A stretch of 58,927 nt of DNA, taken from assembly GCF_001429045.1 (NCBI RefSeq), contig NZ_LMHY01000003.1, positions 290-59,216 of the forward strand. The letters are read 5' to 3'. The notes under the pieces were generated by a model. The model searched no databases, was not told the DNA's origin, and saw only the letters and a program-made list of their open reading frames with translations. How positions within the stretch are numbered: the first letter of the stretch is position 1; every line of letters begins with the position of its first letter. This DNA comes from Pseudomonas sp. Root71 (GTDB taxonomy: Bacteria > Pseudomonadota > Gammaproteobacteria > Pseudomonadales > Pseudomonadaceae). Both the position numbers and the translations under genes were made by a program. Below, in pieces: positions 35,782-44,499 of the stretch.

Positions 35782-36744
35782 ATGACAACAGTCGCCGCAC
35801 CCCAAGACGCTCCTTCACCTCTTCCCGCCTCGGCACCCGCCATTATCCGCTCGTCAGTGCGCCAGCATTCGATCAAGGTGCAGATTTGCTCCCCCGCCAT
35901 CGGTGCCGAGCTCAGCAACGTCAACCTGGCCGACGCTGCCCAGGACCCCGAACTGATCGCAGAAATCAGGGCACTGTGGTTGAAGCACAAAGTGCTGTTC
36001 TTCCGCGACCAGGACATCACCCCCCTGGAGCAACAGCACTTCGCCGCGCAATTCGGCGAACTGGAAGCCCACCCTCTGGCACCGAGCCATCCGGAGGCGG
36101 ACAAGCTGCTGATGCTGTATCGCAATCTCGATCCGGGTAAACCCAAGAGCTATGTCGAAAAGGCCAGCCGCGAAAACCTCTGGCATGCCGATGTCACCTA
36201 CAAGCCGGCGCCGCCCCGCGGTGCGGTTTTGCGCTGCGAGATGGGGCCGGAGGCCGGCGGCGATACCTTGTTTTCCAACATGGTGATGGCTTACGAAAAA
36301 CTGCCGCAGGCCATCAAGCAACGAATCGACGGTCTGTATGCAAAGCATGGCGCCGAGCAGACTTTCGGCGCCCAGTTGCCACGCGAAGAGCGTCATGGGA
36401 TGGCCGCGAAGAACCCCGCCGTTGAACACCCGGTGGTGCTTACCCATCCGGAGACCGGCGAAAAGGTCTTGTTCGTCAACTCCGCGTTCACGACCCACTT
36501 CTCGAACTTCTTCAACTTCGAGGATATCCGCTACGGCCAGGACTTCATGCCAGAGGCTCATCACCTGATGAACTACCTGATGTCCCAGGCTGCCATTCCG
36601 GAGTACCAGGTACGCCTGAAGTGGCGAACCAACACGATTGCCATGTGGGACAACCTGCAAGTCCAGCACTACGCGGTGGCGGACTACGGCAATGCACCCA
36701 GAAAGATGCTCCGCGCCACCCTTGCGGGCACCCCGCTTGCCTAA
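35782..36744 (+). CDS. TauD/TfdA-family Fe(II)/2-oxoglutarate dioxygenase
   Basis: This 320-residue non-haem iron dioxygenase has its facial triad visible as His135-x-Asp137 in NLWHADVTYKPAPP and the distal His296 in VQHYAVADY. Arg311 in RKMLRATLAG binds 2-oxoglutarate. Members hydroxylate sulfonates, phenoxyacids, amines or carboxylates, often releasing a side chain as an aldehyde. The ATG at 35782 follows TGGAGA; the frame is open to 35740 without a better site. It is the first gene of an apparent operon with the cupin dioxygenase (115 bp later) and the acyl-CoA ligase (180 bp later). The substrate cannot be read from sequence. Confidence 0.92.
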   Translation: MTTVAAPQDAPSPLPASAPAIIRSSVRQHSIKVQICSPAIGAELSNVNLADAAQDPELIAEIRALWLKHKVLFFRDQDITPLEQQHFAAQFGELEAHPLAPSHPEADKLLMLYRNLDPGKPKSYVEKASRENLWHADVTYKPAPPRGAVLRCEMGPEAGGDTLFSNMVMAYEKLPQAIKQRIDGLYAKHGAEQTFGAQLPREERHGMAAKNPAVEHPVVLTHPETGEKVLFVNSAFTTHFSNFFNFEDIRYGQDFMPEAHHLMNYLMSQAAIPEYQVRLKWRTNTIAMWDNLQVQHYAVADYGNAPRKMLRATLAGTPLA

Positions 36745-36859
36745 TCCAAACGGGTTCCCTCCGGGAGAATTTAGGGCACCCGACCGACCATCTGAGTCAG
36801 TCGGGCAGCCCTGGCCGCTCACAAATGCTCGACCTCAAACAAAAACAATGGAGATACCT

Positions 36860-37339
36860 ATGCTCTACGAACACGTCGACACCGCAGTCATCGATGGCGA
36901 ATCGCTGCCGTGGATTCCCTTTACGCCCTATGCCGAAAACGTCCTGCTGAAGTACTTCAAGCTTGACCCGATTCGCGGTGAATGGATTGTCATGATGAAG
37001 GCGCCGCTGGACATGCAACTGCCCAAGCACCACCACACGGGCACGGTCATGGTCTACACGATCGAAGGCCAGTGGAAATACAAGGAACACGACTGGATCG
37101 CCGGCCCCGGCAGCATCGTCTACGAGACGGCCGCGTCGACTCACACCCCTGAAGTCGTCAGCACGGGGACCACAGACGGGTATTCGCTCATGCTGGTTCA
37201 AGTGACGGGCGATCTCGCGTTCCTTGACGGCAACGACAACATCGTCGCGCTGGAAAACTGGAAGACCGGGTTGCAACGCTATCTGGCTTATTGCGAGCAA
37301 CATGACATCGCGCCGAAGGACCTGACGGCATTCAACTGA
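36860..37339 (+). CDS. Cupin dioxygenase, 2,4'-dihydroxyacetophenone dioxygenase-like
   Basis: This 159-residue single-cupin protein has metal ligands HHH at residues 57-59 in LPKHHHTGTVMVYTIEGQWKY, a Glu/His set in the second cupin motif (PGSIVYETAASTHTPEV), and the overall length of the DAD-like group. Characterised members cleave a carbon-carbon bond next to a ketone in hydroxyacetophenones with O2, giving two acids; many homologues are untested. The ATG at 36860 follows GGAG. AACAAAAA (36838-36845) just upstream matches the Hfq/Crc motif. Cleavage giving a free acid that the next gene product activates to CoA is a sensible inferred order. Confidence 0.83.
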   Translation: MLYEHVDTAVIDGESLPWIPFTPYAENVLLKYFKLDPIRGEWIVMMKAPLDMQLPKHHHTGTVMVYTIEGQWKYKEHDWIAGPGSIVYETAASTHTPEVVSTGTTDGYSLMLVQVTGDLAFLDGNDNIVALENWKTGLQRYLAYCEQHDIAPKDLTAFN

Positions 37340-37519
37340 CCCGGATCTCACGGGAAACCCCGGCGCCTCTGGTTCAAGGGGCGACCGGGCCAGTTGCCGG
37401 TTAGCAATCATTCAGGGGAGGGAAACAGGCTGTGTCGGGGCGCGGTCTTGACGCGACATCTGACCCGGGCCTGGCCGCCTGCTCGCTCCCCATCACAGAC
37501 AAGCGAACGGAGCGATGCC

Positions 37520-39169
37520 ATGAAAGGCCTGATGATGCAAAAGCAGCTTTTGATTTCCTCACTCATTGAACATGCCGACCGCCATCACGGCGATACGCAG
37601 ATCGTATCCCGTCGGGTGGAGGGCGATATCCATCGCTACACCTTCCGTGACTGCCACCGCCGCGCGCGCCAGCTGGCCAGCGCGCTGACCCGCCTGGGCG
37701 TCAAGCCTTCCGAGCGAATCGGTACACTGGCATGGAATGGCTATAGGCACCTGGAGTTGTACTACGGCGTTGCCGGCATGGGTGCCATTGTGCATACCAT
37801 CAACCCTCGCCTGCATGAAGACCAGGTCGCCTACATCGCCAATCACGCCGAAGACCAGTACATCTTCTTCGACTTGACCTTCCTGCCACTGATCAAGGCC
37901 ATCGCCGGGCGCTGCAATGGGGTCAAGGCGTTCATCGCCATGACCGATCAGGCGCGTATGCCCAAGGATGCCGGCATCGACAACTTGCTGTGCTATGAAG
38001 ACCTCCTTCAACAGGGATCCGCCGGCTACGCCTGGCCGGTTTTCGACGAGGATGCCGCCAGTACGCTCTGCTACACCTCTGGCACGACGGGCAACCCGAA
38101 AGGGGTTTTGTACAGTCATCGCTCGTCGGTGCTGCACACCTATGCCGCCGCGCTCCCCGATGCCCTGAATTGTTCGGCGCACGACGTGATCCTGCCCGTT
38201 GTGCCGATGTTCCATATCAACGCCTGGGGACTTCCCTACATCGCGTGCATGGTCGGGGCAAAACTTGTATTTCCCGGACCGGCCCTGGATGGAGCATCGC
38301 TGTTCGAACTGCTCGAAGCCGAGCAGGTGACACTGTCCGCGGGTGTCCCGACCGTGTGGCAAGGCTTGCTTGGTCATCTGGAAAAAACCGGCCGGCAATT
38401 CTCCAGCATGAAACGCAGCATCATTGGTGGCGCGACCTGCCCCCCGTCCATGCTGCACACCTTTGAGCAAACCTACGGCGTAGCGGTATTGCACGTCTGG
38501 GGGATGACGGAGCTGAGCCCTATCGGAACCGTCGGCGCCCTGAAGGCCAGGCACCTCGAAATGTCCCCGGCAGAGCGTCATGTCGTGCAATCCAAGCAAG
38601 GCCGGGCGGTGTTTGGCGTCGACATGAAGATCGTTGACGCCGATGGCATGGAATTACCCTGGGACGGCGCAACCTCGGGTGAGCTGTTGGTGCGTGGACC
38701 CTGGGTGGTGCGCGATTATTTCAGGAACGAAACGAACAGTTCGCCGCTGCTCGAGCACGCAGGCCAAGGGTGGTTCCCAACCGGCGATGTAGCGACCATC
38801 GACGTCGATGGCTTCATGCAGATCACCGATCGCAGCAAGGATGTGATCAAGTCGGGCGGCGAATGGATAGGCTCCATCGAGCTGGAAACCATTGCGATGG
38901 GCCATCCGGCAGTCTCCCAGGCGGCCTGCATTGCCGCCAGACACGCCAAGTGGGACGAACGCCCATTGCTGATCGTCGTCAGGAAGCCGCAAGCGACACT
39001 GACGCGAGAAGAACTGCTCGCATTTTATGAAGGCAAGATCGCGAAGTGGTGGACGCCGGATGATGTGATCTTTGTCGATACGATTGCGTTGGGTGCTACG
39101 GGCAAGATCCAGAAGAACCGTCTGCGCGAGCAGTTCGGTGACCATCTGCTGGTCAAGGTTGCCGGCTGA
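37520..39169 (+). CDS. Acyl-CoA synthetase (AMP-forming), fatty-acyl type
   Basis: This 549-residue ANL enzyme has [28 protein letters not shown] near residues 183-210, [17 protein letters not shown] near 320-337, [40 protein letters not shown] near 417-456 and the C-terminal Lys region [15 protein letters not shown] near 526-540. These match the fatty-acyl-CoA synthetase group. The ATG at 37520 follows ACGGAG; longer upstream frames lack a site. It is the last gene of the TauD, cupin, ligase set and ends at a bidirectional hairpin. It probably activates the acid released by the upstream dioxygenases. Confidence 0.92.
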   Translation: MKGLMMQKQLLISSLIEHADRHHGDTQIVSRRVEGDIHRYTFRDCHRRARQLASALTRLGVKPSERIGTLAWNGYRHLELYYGVAGMGAIVHTINPRLHEDQVAYIANHAEDQYIFFDLTFLPLIKAIAGRCNGVKAFIAMTDQARMPKDAGIDNLLCYEDLLQQGSAGYAWPVFDEDAASTLCYTSGTTGNPKGVLYSHRSSVLHTYAAALPDALNCSAHDVILPVVPMFHINAWGLPYIACMVGAKLVFPGPALDGASLFELLEAEQVTLSAGVPTVWQGLLGHLEKTGRQFSSMKRSIIGGATCPPSMLHTFEQTYGVAVLHVWGMTELSPIGTVGALKARHLEMSPAERHVVQSKQGRAVFGVDMKIVDADGMELPWDGATSGELLVRGPWVVRDYFRNETNSSPLLEHAGQGWFPTGDVATIDVDGFMQITDRSKDVIKSGGEWIGSIELETIAMGHPAVSQAACIAARHAKWDERPLLIVVRKPQATLTREELLAFYEGKIAKWWTPDDVIFVDTIALGATGKIQKNRLREQFGDHLLVKVAG

Positions 39170-39179
39170 ACGAGTGTAA

Positions 39180-39221
39180 GCACTGTGCGTGGCCGCGAGT
39201 GATCGCGACCACGCACAGTGC
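39180..39221. terminator. Long bidirectional terminator hairpin
   Basis: GCACTGTGCGTGG (39180-39192) pairs with CCACGCACAGTGC (39209-39221), and the stem continues through CGCGA/TCGCG with one unpaired base on each side. It lies between convergent ligase and hydrolase genes and should block read-through both ways. Confidence 0.85.
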
Positions 39222-39229
39222 ACTTGTTT

Positions 39230-40273
39230 CTAGCGCTCCAGTTGCTCGAGAAAGGTCAGGAGTAATTCATTGACTTGATCGACGCTTTCTTCCGCGGCGC
39301 TGTGGCCCACGCCGGGTAGCAAGACCTTCTTCTGCAGCCCGGGCAGATAAGTGTCGAGCCGTTCGTAGAGCGCGCGGATTTCGTCCGGTTCCAGCGAAGG
39401 GTCGGCGGCACCGCCAATGAACATACTCGGCTGGCGTACCAGCGCACCGTCGAGAAACGCGGTGATCTCCCAGTTCCGGTCACGACAGCGGTAGTAGTTC
39501 AAGGCGCCGGTAAACCCTGTGCGCGTGTATTCAGTAACGTAGTAGTCGAGCGCCCGTGGGCTCAGCCATGACGGGAACTCGCCCTTCGGCTCAGTGAACG
39601 CGTTGAGAATGGGTTCACCAGGTTCGACGAACAGGCGCCAGCGTTCAGCCCCGACAGCGCTGCCGGAGATCGAGTAGAAGACGCTGCGCAAGGTCTTGCG
39701 CGGATCGCTGGCCAACTCGCGGTCCGGCTTGTGGAGCTGCTGGAAATACAGGTGGTGATACACCCTGCCCTTCGCCATTGCCTGCAAGCCTATGGTCGGC
39801 TTGACCTTGCCCCGCGGCGGCACTGGCGTATTGAGCATCACCAGGCCACGGAACAGATCCGGCCGCAGCATGGCCGCCGCCTGGGCCACCCAGGCGCCCA
39901 GGTCGTGCCCGATGATCACAGCCGATGTTTCGCCCAGCGTCGCCATCAAGCCGACCATGTCGCCGACGGCCTGACTCATGTCATAGGCTTCAATGGCATC
40001 GGGTCGATCGGTTTGGCCAAACCCCCGTTGATCAGGGACCACGACTCGATAACCGGCCTCGGCCAGTACCGCGATCTGGCGCCGCCACATGTACCAAAGG
40101 TAAGGAAAACCGTGCAGCAGGATGACGAGAGGCCCTTGTCCCTCGTCGATGTAATGCATGCGAATGCCGTTGAGTTCGGCAAAGCAGTGGTTGAATGCAT
40201 CGGGGTCATCGGCGTCCACCTGCACCCTTGCCGCGAGCGGCTGGCCGATACCTGTAGCGGTGCGCGTGTCCAT
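39230..40273 (-). CDS. Alpha/beta hydrolase, epoxide-hydrolase/haloalkane-dehalogenase-like (1)
   Basis: This 347-residue hydrolase has the oxyanion motif HGFP at residues 54-57, the nucleophile elbow GHDLGA with Asp124, and the catalytic His in LLPGVGHSAAEESVDQVNELL near the C-terminus. An Asp nucleophile points to epoxide hydrolase or dehalogenase rather than esterase. The ATG at 40273 follows GGAGG. It is divergent from the AraC gene at 40385, with a shared 111-bp gap holding a candidate operator (40347-40373) and -10. A second hydrolase of the same type lies at 48963-49922; the two share the HGF.P/ELWY.WR and GHD.GA blocks. Confidence 0.9.
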   Translation of the reverse strand: MDTRTATGIGQPLAARVQVDADDPDAFNHCFAELNGIRMHYIDEGQGPLVILLHGFPYLWYMWRRQIAVLAEAGYRVVVPDQRGFGQTDRPDAIEAYDMSQAVGDMVGLMATLGETSAVIIGHDLGAWVAQAAAMLRPDLFRGLVMLNTPVPPRGKVKPTIGLQAMAKGRVYHHLYFQQLHKPDRELASDPRKTLRSVFYSISGSAVGAERWRLFVEPGEPILNAFTEPKGEFPSWLSPRALDYYVTEYTRTGFTGALNYYRCRDRNWEITAFLDGALVRQPSMFIGGAADPSLEPDEIRALYERLDTYLPGLQKKVLLPGVGHSAAEESVDQVNELLLTFLEQLER

Positions 40274-40308
40274 TATCTACCTCCATCTTTGTTGTCATTG
40301 TCGGCGTG

Positions 40309-40373
40309 AAGGTAGCCTTGGGCGGCTGTCCTGCACTAAGCTTCCCGGGACACAATCTGGTGAAACTGGGACA
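40309..40373 (-). promoter_or_regulatory. Candidate AraC-type operator and promoter of the hydrolase gene
   Basis: On the minus strand TGTCCC occurs at 40373-40368 and 40352-40347, 21 bp apart in direct orientation. After 32 bp comes TACCTT (40314-40309) as the -10. The layout matches the modules at 35628 and 41518. The upper half-site lies only 11 bp before the AraC ATG at 40385, so binding could also repress that gene. Confidence 0.65.
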
Positions 40374-40384
40374 CGAGGCCAAGC

Positions 40385-41422
40385 ATGTATACCTTGACGC
40401 GAAGCGCCAGCCTTACCGACTTTGAGCAGGTTGCCCGTTCAGTGGGGCTCGATCCATTTCGCATGCTGCGCATGACCCGGCTACCGGCCAGTGTCCTCGA
40501 CGATCCCAACATCATGATCAGCAGCGATTCGGTAGGCTGGCTGCTGGAGGAGTCAGCCCGCCTGTCCGGCCAGGAGGCCTTCGGGCTGCTGCTTGCGGAA
40601 ACCCGGCACCTCTCCAACTTTGGCATGCTCGCGCTGCTCATCCGCGAAGAGCCAACACTTCGCGCAGCGCTGCAATCGTGCTTTCGCTATACGCGCTTGC
40701 ATAACGCCGGTGTACAAATGTGGCTCGAGGATGCAGGCGACCTGACCCTGCTGCATGTGGGTGTAAACATGCAGGGCCATCGTGGCGTCTGGCGCCAGGC
40801 GATTGAACAGGCAACCGGTATTATGCTTCGCACGTTGAGCATCCTGAGCGGCCATGCCTTCCGGCCGGTAAGGGTCAGTTTCACTCACGAGCGACCTTCC
40901 AGCCTCGAAGTGCACCACCGCGTGTTGGGTACCAACATCGAGTTTTCCCAGGAATTCAATGCCATCGTATGCCGTCGGCATGATCTGGACCTGCCTATTC
41001 CCACGGCCGACCCCGCGTTGCATCGTGAGGTGAAGCGATCGCTGGACATGCAGTTGGCCAACCTGCGCGACGAACCGGCGCAGCGGGTACGCCAGATCGT
41101 CAAGATGCTACTGCCAAGCGGACTGTGCTCCGTCGATGGCGTGGCCCAGCATCTCGGAATGCACCGACGCACCCTCAACCGACACCTGGCAGCCGAGGGA
41201 GAGAGTGTCACGACCATCATGAATGCCGTACGCGCCGAACTCGCCGAAGAGTATCTGGCCAACAGCAAGCGCCGATTGTATGAAGTCGCCGAACTCCTCG
41301 GTTTTTCCTCTGCCGGTGATTTTTCACGCTGGTTCCGCAGCCGTTTTGGCAAGACACCCTCGGCTTGGGCCGTCTCCTACCGAGCGAGCAAAACGGCATC
41401 CGGGCCCCTGTCGCCTGAATAA
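40385..41422 (+). CDS. AraC-family regulator (Arabinose_bd-type N-terminus), first
   Basis: This 345-residue protein has an N-terminal effector domain at about residues 10-200 of the type found in OruR/ArgR-like AraC proteins (ETRHLSNFGMLALLIREEPTLRAAL near 76-100). The C-terminal HTH pair lies near 240-335 (SVDGVAQHLGMHRRTLNRHLAAEG and LYEVAELLGFSSAGDFSRWFRSRFGKTPSAW). The ATG at 40385 follows GAGG. It is divergent from hydrolase 1 and faces the operator at 40347-40373. A decayed copy of its promoter and a fragment of its coding region lie at 44500-44650. It is the best candidate to bind the TGTCCC sites. Confidence 0.94.
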   Translation: MYTLTRSASLTDFEQVARSVGLDPFRMLRMTRLPASVLDDPNIMISSDSVGWLLEESARLSGQEAFGLLLAETRHLSNFGMLALLIREEPTLRAALQSCFRYTRLHNAGVQMWLEDAGDLTLLHVGVNMQGHRGVWRQAIEQATGIMLRTLSILSGHAFRPVRVSFTHERPSSLEVHHRVLGTNIEFSQEFNAIVCRRHDLDLPIPTADPALHREVKRSLDMQLANLRDEPAQRVRQIVKMLLPSGLCSVDGVAQHLGMHRRTLNRHLAAEGESVTTIMNAVRAELAEEYLANSKRRLYEVAELLGFSSAGDFSRWFRSRFGKTPSAWAVSYRASKTASGPLSPE

Positions 41423-41517
41423 GAAAGCAGGTTAATGGCCGACTCAAGCCTGTTGGCCAGCCACATTGCCTGAGCCTCGCACCCCCGACGTTTATGACCC
41501 CGCCACCCTTGCGCAAG

Positions 41518-41615
41518 CGTCCCAATACGCGAAGATTCTGTCCCGAAATGCTCCTTGCACCGCGCTCGTGCAACCTACTATGAGTCAGTGGCCCCTGCTC
41601 CGTTGATGGGGGCCA
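41518..41615 (+). promoter_or_regulatory. Second copy of the operator/promoter/hairpin module
   Basis: This copy is homologous to 35628-35722. The operator is at 41518-41544 (CGTCCC and TGTCCC, 21 bp apart), followed by 31 bp and TACTAT (41576-41581), with CTTGCA at 41554-41559 as the -35. The leader hairpin is TGGCCCC/GGGGCCA (41589-41615). No gene starts for 240 bp; the first gene downstream is the second AraC regulator at 41857. The rest of the gap 41423-41856 holds nothing I can identify. Confidence 0.6.
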
Positions 41616-41856
41616 CAACACCTACCGGATACACGTAGACCGCCCAGGATCCTGGGTCCTTGATGGCTCCAGCGGTTCGTGAATTCGGGCCCAGCAACCC
41701 ATTCGATGGTGATGCAAAAAATACGATCCTGGATCTGATCGCGCTACTTGCAGTCCCCCACCGGGATCGTCCCGGGAGCAGCGCAAACGTCATCAGAACA
41801 GCACCCGATCGCGCAACACATCTTCACGTCACCATCGGCCGAGGGAAGTCCTACGC

Positions 41857-42891
41857 ATGCCCACGCTTGTTCGCGCCGCCGTTTTGACCAAATACCTGGA
41901 CGTTACCCAGGACCTGGGATTCAACCCGCTCGACGTCATGGCAGTCGCAGGCCTGAACAAGGCTCAGCTGCAAGACCCGGAATCGCGCATTCCCATCGAT
42001 GCCGCCGTGCGTCTGCTGGAAGATTCGGCCATCGCCAGCGGTTGCCAGACCTTCGGCCTGAGCATGGCCGAGTCGCGCCAGTTATCGGACTTCGGCGTGG
42101 TCAGCCTGCTGCTCAGCCATCAACGCACCCTGCGCGAAGCGCTGCAGGTGATGGTGCGCTACCGTCATCTGATGAACGACTCGCTGGCCATCTTCGTTGA
42201 AGAGTGCGGCAAGATGGTGATCATCCGTGAAGAAATGGTCACCGAGTCGCCGATGCCCAGTCGCCAGGCCACGGAGCTGGCCATCGGCGTGACGTTCGGT
42301 CTGTGCTCGGCCCTGCTCGGCTCGCACTGGCGCCCTTACAGCGTCAACTTCATGCACCAGCCGCCGGACAACCTGTACCTGCATCGACGCGTATTCGGCT
42401 GCAACCTGGAATTCGGCAGCGAGTTCAATGGCATCGTTTGCCCTGTCGCCAGCCTCGACATGATCAACCCCGATGCCGACCCGACCATGGCCCGTCATGC
42501 CCAGAGCTACCTGGACTCGCTGCAAAGCCCCGAGACCACCTCGACGCTGTTCGAAGTGCGCAAGGCCATCTACCTGTTGTTGCCCATGGGCCGCGCCACC
42601 ATTGAGCAGATCGCCCAGCACCAGGGGATGAACGTGCGCACCCTGCAACGTCGCCTCAAGGACCATGGCTGTGCCTTCAGCGACCTGATCAACGATGTGC
42701 GCCGCGCCCTGGTACTGCGTTATATGGAAAACCCGAACCACTCGCTGAGCCACATTGCCGACATGTTCGGCTTCTCCATGGCGAGCTCCTTTACCCGCTG
42801 GTTCATCAACCAGTTCGGCATGCCGCCGGCGGTGTGGCGCAGCGCGCAGAAACAGTCCGGTTCGGACGCTGCCGCCTCCAAGTCATTCTGA
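41857..42891 (+). CDS. AraC-family regulator (Arabinose_bd-type N-terminus), second
   Basis: This 344-residue protein has the same architecture as the regulator at 40385 but is clearly diverged. The effector domain has MAESRQLSDFGVVSLLLSHQRTLREALQVM near residues 69-98. The HTH pair lies near 240-335 (TIEQIAQHQGMNVRTLQRRLKDHG and LSHIADMFGFSMASSFTRWFINQFGMPPAVW). The ATG at 41857 follows GAGGGAAG. An operator/promoter module about 270 bp upstream could place it under the first regulator or its own control. It converges with the MFS gene. Confidence 0.94.
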   Translation: MPTLVRAAVLTKYLDVTQDLGFNPLDVMAVAGLNKAQLQDPESRIPIDAAVRLLEDSAIASGCQTFGLSMAESRQLSDFGVVSLLLSHQRTLREALQVMVRYRHLMNDSLAIFVEECGKMVIIREEMVTESPMPSRQATELAIGVTFGLCSALLGSHWRPYSVNFMHQPPDNLYLHRRVFGCNLEFGSEFNGIVCPVASLDMINPDADPTMARHAQSYLDSLQSPETTSTLFEVRKAIYLLLPMGRATIEQIAQHQGMNVRTLQRRLKDHGCAFSDLINDVRRALVLRYMENPNHSLSHIADMFGFSMASSFTRWFINQFGMPPAVWRSAQKQSGSDAAASKSF

Positions 42892-42898
42892 ACACACG

Positions 42899-42932
42899 GC
42901 AAAAAAAACGGCGACTGCTGGTACAGTCGCCG
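42899..42932 (-). terminator. Intrinsic terminator of the second MFS gene
   Basis: CGGCGACTG/CAGTCGCCG form a perfect 9-bp stem (42909-42932). On the minus strand it is followed by eight T, a strong intrinsic terminator for the MFS gene whose stop is at 42977. On the + strand the stem is flanked by A-runs, so it serves the minus strand mainly. Confidence 0.9.
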
Positions 42933-42976
42933 CAAAAAACGGTGTTTGTGGCACAGGTCGGGATGTTAACGACGAC

Positions 42977-44308
42977 TCACAGTTTCACCTCCAGCCCGAA
43001 TTCGCTCATGGACTCAGGAACACTCTGCCCCTGAAGGCGGGCAATGTCTTTGTGGTAATGACACTTGGCATAAAAGAACACCGCCGCCGCGACGAGGCTG
43101 ATCAATGGCACCAGTTGAAACGCGGCATGCAGACCGATGAGGTCCGACACCCGGCCGGTGATGAACGGCCCCGGCGCCAGCCCCAGCAGGTTGTTGGCCA
43201 GGGTCAGCGTGGCGAACGCCGTACCGTGCACCGAGTAATGGGTCAGGTTGGCAACCATCGCGCCACTGGGGCCTGTAGTGCCGGTGGCAATCAACATGCC
43301 CAGGCAGATCAGCAGCAGTTGCACCGGCCCTGCCTGCAAGGCAAAGGCCGTCGACAGCAACAGGCAACTGCCCAGGCAGAAGCCGATGGCCAGGCTGACC
43401 TTGCGCTCCGGTGAGTGCCGACATAGGCGGTCGCTGAGCATGCCGCACACAATCATCCCCACACCGCTGCACAACACGATGCCCGCCGCCATGCCACCGG
43501 CCTTGTCGGTGGGCATGTCGTAGTAGCGATTGAGGTAGCTGGGAATCCACACCATCACCGTACCGCCGACGAACAACTGCAAGCCGCTGCCGATGTAGGT
43601 CGACACCACCGAACGGCTGGACCACAGCGTGCGCAGCGGACGCTTGACCGCCACCGTTGCCTTGTTCGCCACTGGAGCGACACGTGATGGCGCAATGCGC
43701 GCTTCCTTGACGATCAGCGGATAAAGCATCGCCAGCACCAGGCCAAACAACGACATGCCGGCGAACGACCAGCGCCAGCCCAGCTTGGCCGCGATGGCGC
43801 CGCCCAGGGCCATCCCTAAGACAGCGCCGAACAATCCGCCGGCCATGAAGGCACTGGTCAGGGTGGCCCGCATGTGTTTGGGGAACACCGAAATCACCAC
43901 GGCGATACCGACGCTGCCGTAGGCAGCCTCACCGACCCCGACCATGAATCGCGCGATGAACATCTGCTGGTAGTCCTGAGCCAGCGCGCAACCCAGGGTC
44001 GCCACGCTCCACAGCAACGCCATCAGCGCCAGGCTCTTGACCCGGCCGAAACGGTCGGCCAGCAACGACAGGGGAAACGTCAGCAGGCCCACCATCAAGG
44101 CAACGATGCCACTGAGCAGGCCGAGCTGTCCGTCGCTCAACGCCCACTCGGTCTTGAGCAACGGGAACACCGCGTTCAGCACCTGACGCGACATGTAATC
44201 GGAAATCAACAGGCCGAACGTCAGTGCAAAAACGATCCAGGCATATTGGCGCGAAACGCTGACGCAACCAGCGTCGTCATCGTCGGCGACGATTGGATGA
44301 AAGGCCAT
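42977..44308 (-). CDS. MFS transporter (second)
   Basis: This 443-residue protein has twelve predicted helices. Motifs are SDYMSRQVLNAVFPLLKTEW in helix 1, the loop signature LLADRFGRVKSLALMALLWS, and ARFMVGVGEAAYGSVGIAVVISVFPKHMRAT, close in type to the MFS at 32312. The ATG at 44308 has GAGGAGG at 5 bp. AACAACAA (44335-44342, minus strand) is a candidate Hfq/Crc motif in the leader. Upstream on the same strand lie a 26-codon gene tail and a candidate TGTCCC-type operator (44572-44598), which probably drives this gene after loss of the gene once between them. Confidence 0.9.
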   Translation of the reverse strand: MAFHPIVADDDDAGCVSVSRQYAWIVFALTFGLLISDYMSRQVLNAVFPLLKTEWALSDGQLGLLSGIVALMVGLLTFPLSLLADRFGRVKSLALMALLWSVATLGCALAQDYQQMFIARFMVGVGEAAYGSVGIAVVISVFPKHMRATLTSAFMAGGLFGAVLGMALGGAIAAKLGWRWSFAGMSLFGLVLAMLYPLIVKEARIAPSRVAPVANKATVAVKRPLRTLWSSRSVVSTYIGSGLQLFVGGTVMVWIPSYLNRYYDMPTDKAGGMAAGIVLCSGVGMIVCGMLSDRLCRHSPERKVSLAIGFCLGSCLLLSTAFALQAGPVQLLLICLGMLIATGTTGPSGAMVANLTHYSVHGTAFATLTLANNLLGLAPGPFITGRVSDLIGLHAAFQLVPLISLVAAAVFFYAKCHYHKDIARLQGQSVPESMSEFGLEVKL

Positions 44309-44401
44309 GCAGCCTCCTCGAAGTCTTTATTTTATTGTTGTTATCAAGCGTGTAGCCGGACGGCGAGCGATAGTCTCTTCAAAGCCCGCACGGGAGTGCA
44401 T

Positions 44402-44482
44402 CTACATGGCCAGGGTCATGTTGTTGCCCGGCAGAACGTTCTTGAGCAGGGGGTCGGCGGTCAGGATTGACCAATGCGCATT
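44402..44482 (-). pseudogene. Possible 3' tail of a lost gene before the MFS gene
   Basis: In the minus frame ending at the TAG at 44402 the last 26 codons read like real protein (NAHWSILTADPLLKNVLPGN, then NMTLAM). There is no start codon in frame, and the frame runs into a decayed promoter copy at 44500. This looks like the 3' end of an enzyme gene removed by a deletion that joined its tail to the promoter region. The family is not recognised. Confidence 0.4.
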
Positions 44483-44499
44483 GCAGTGAGTGCATCCAC

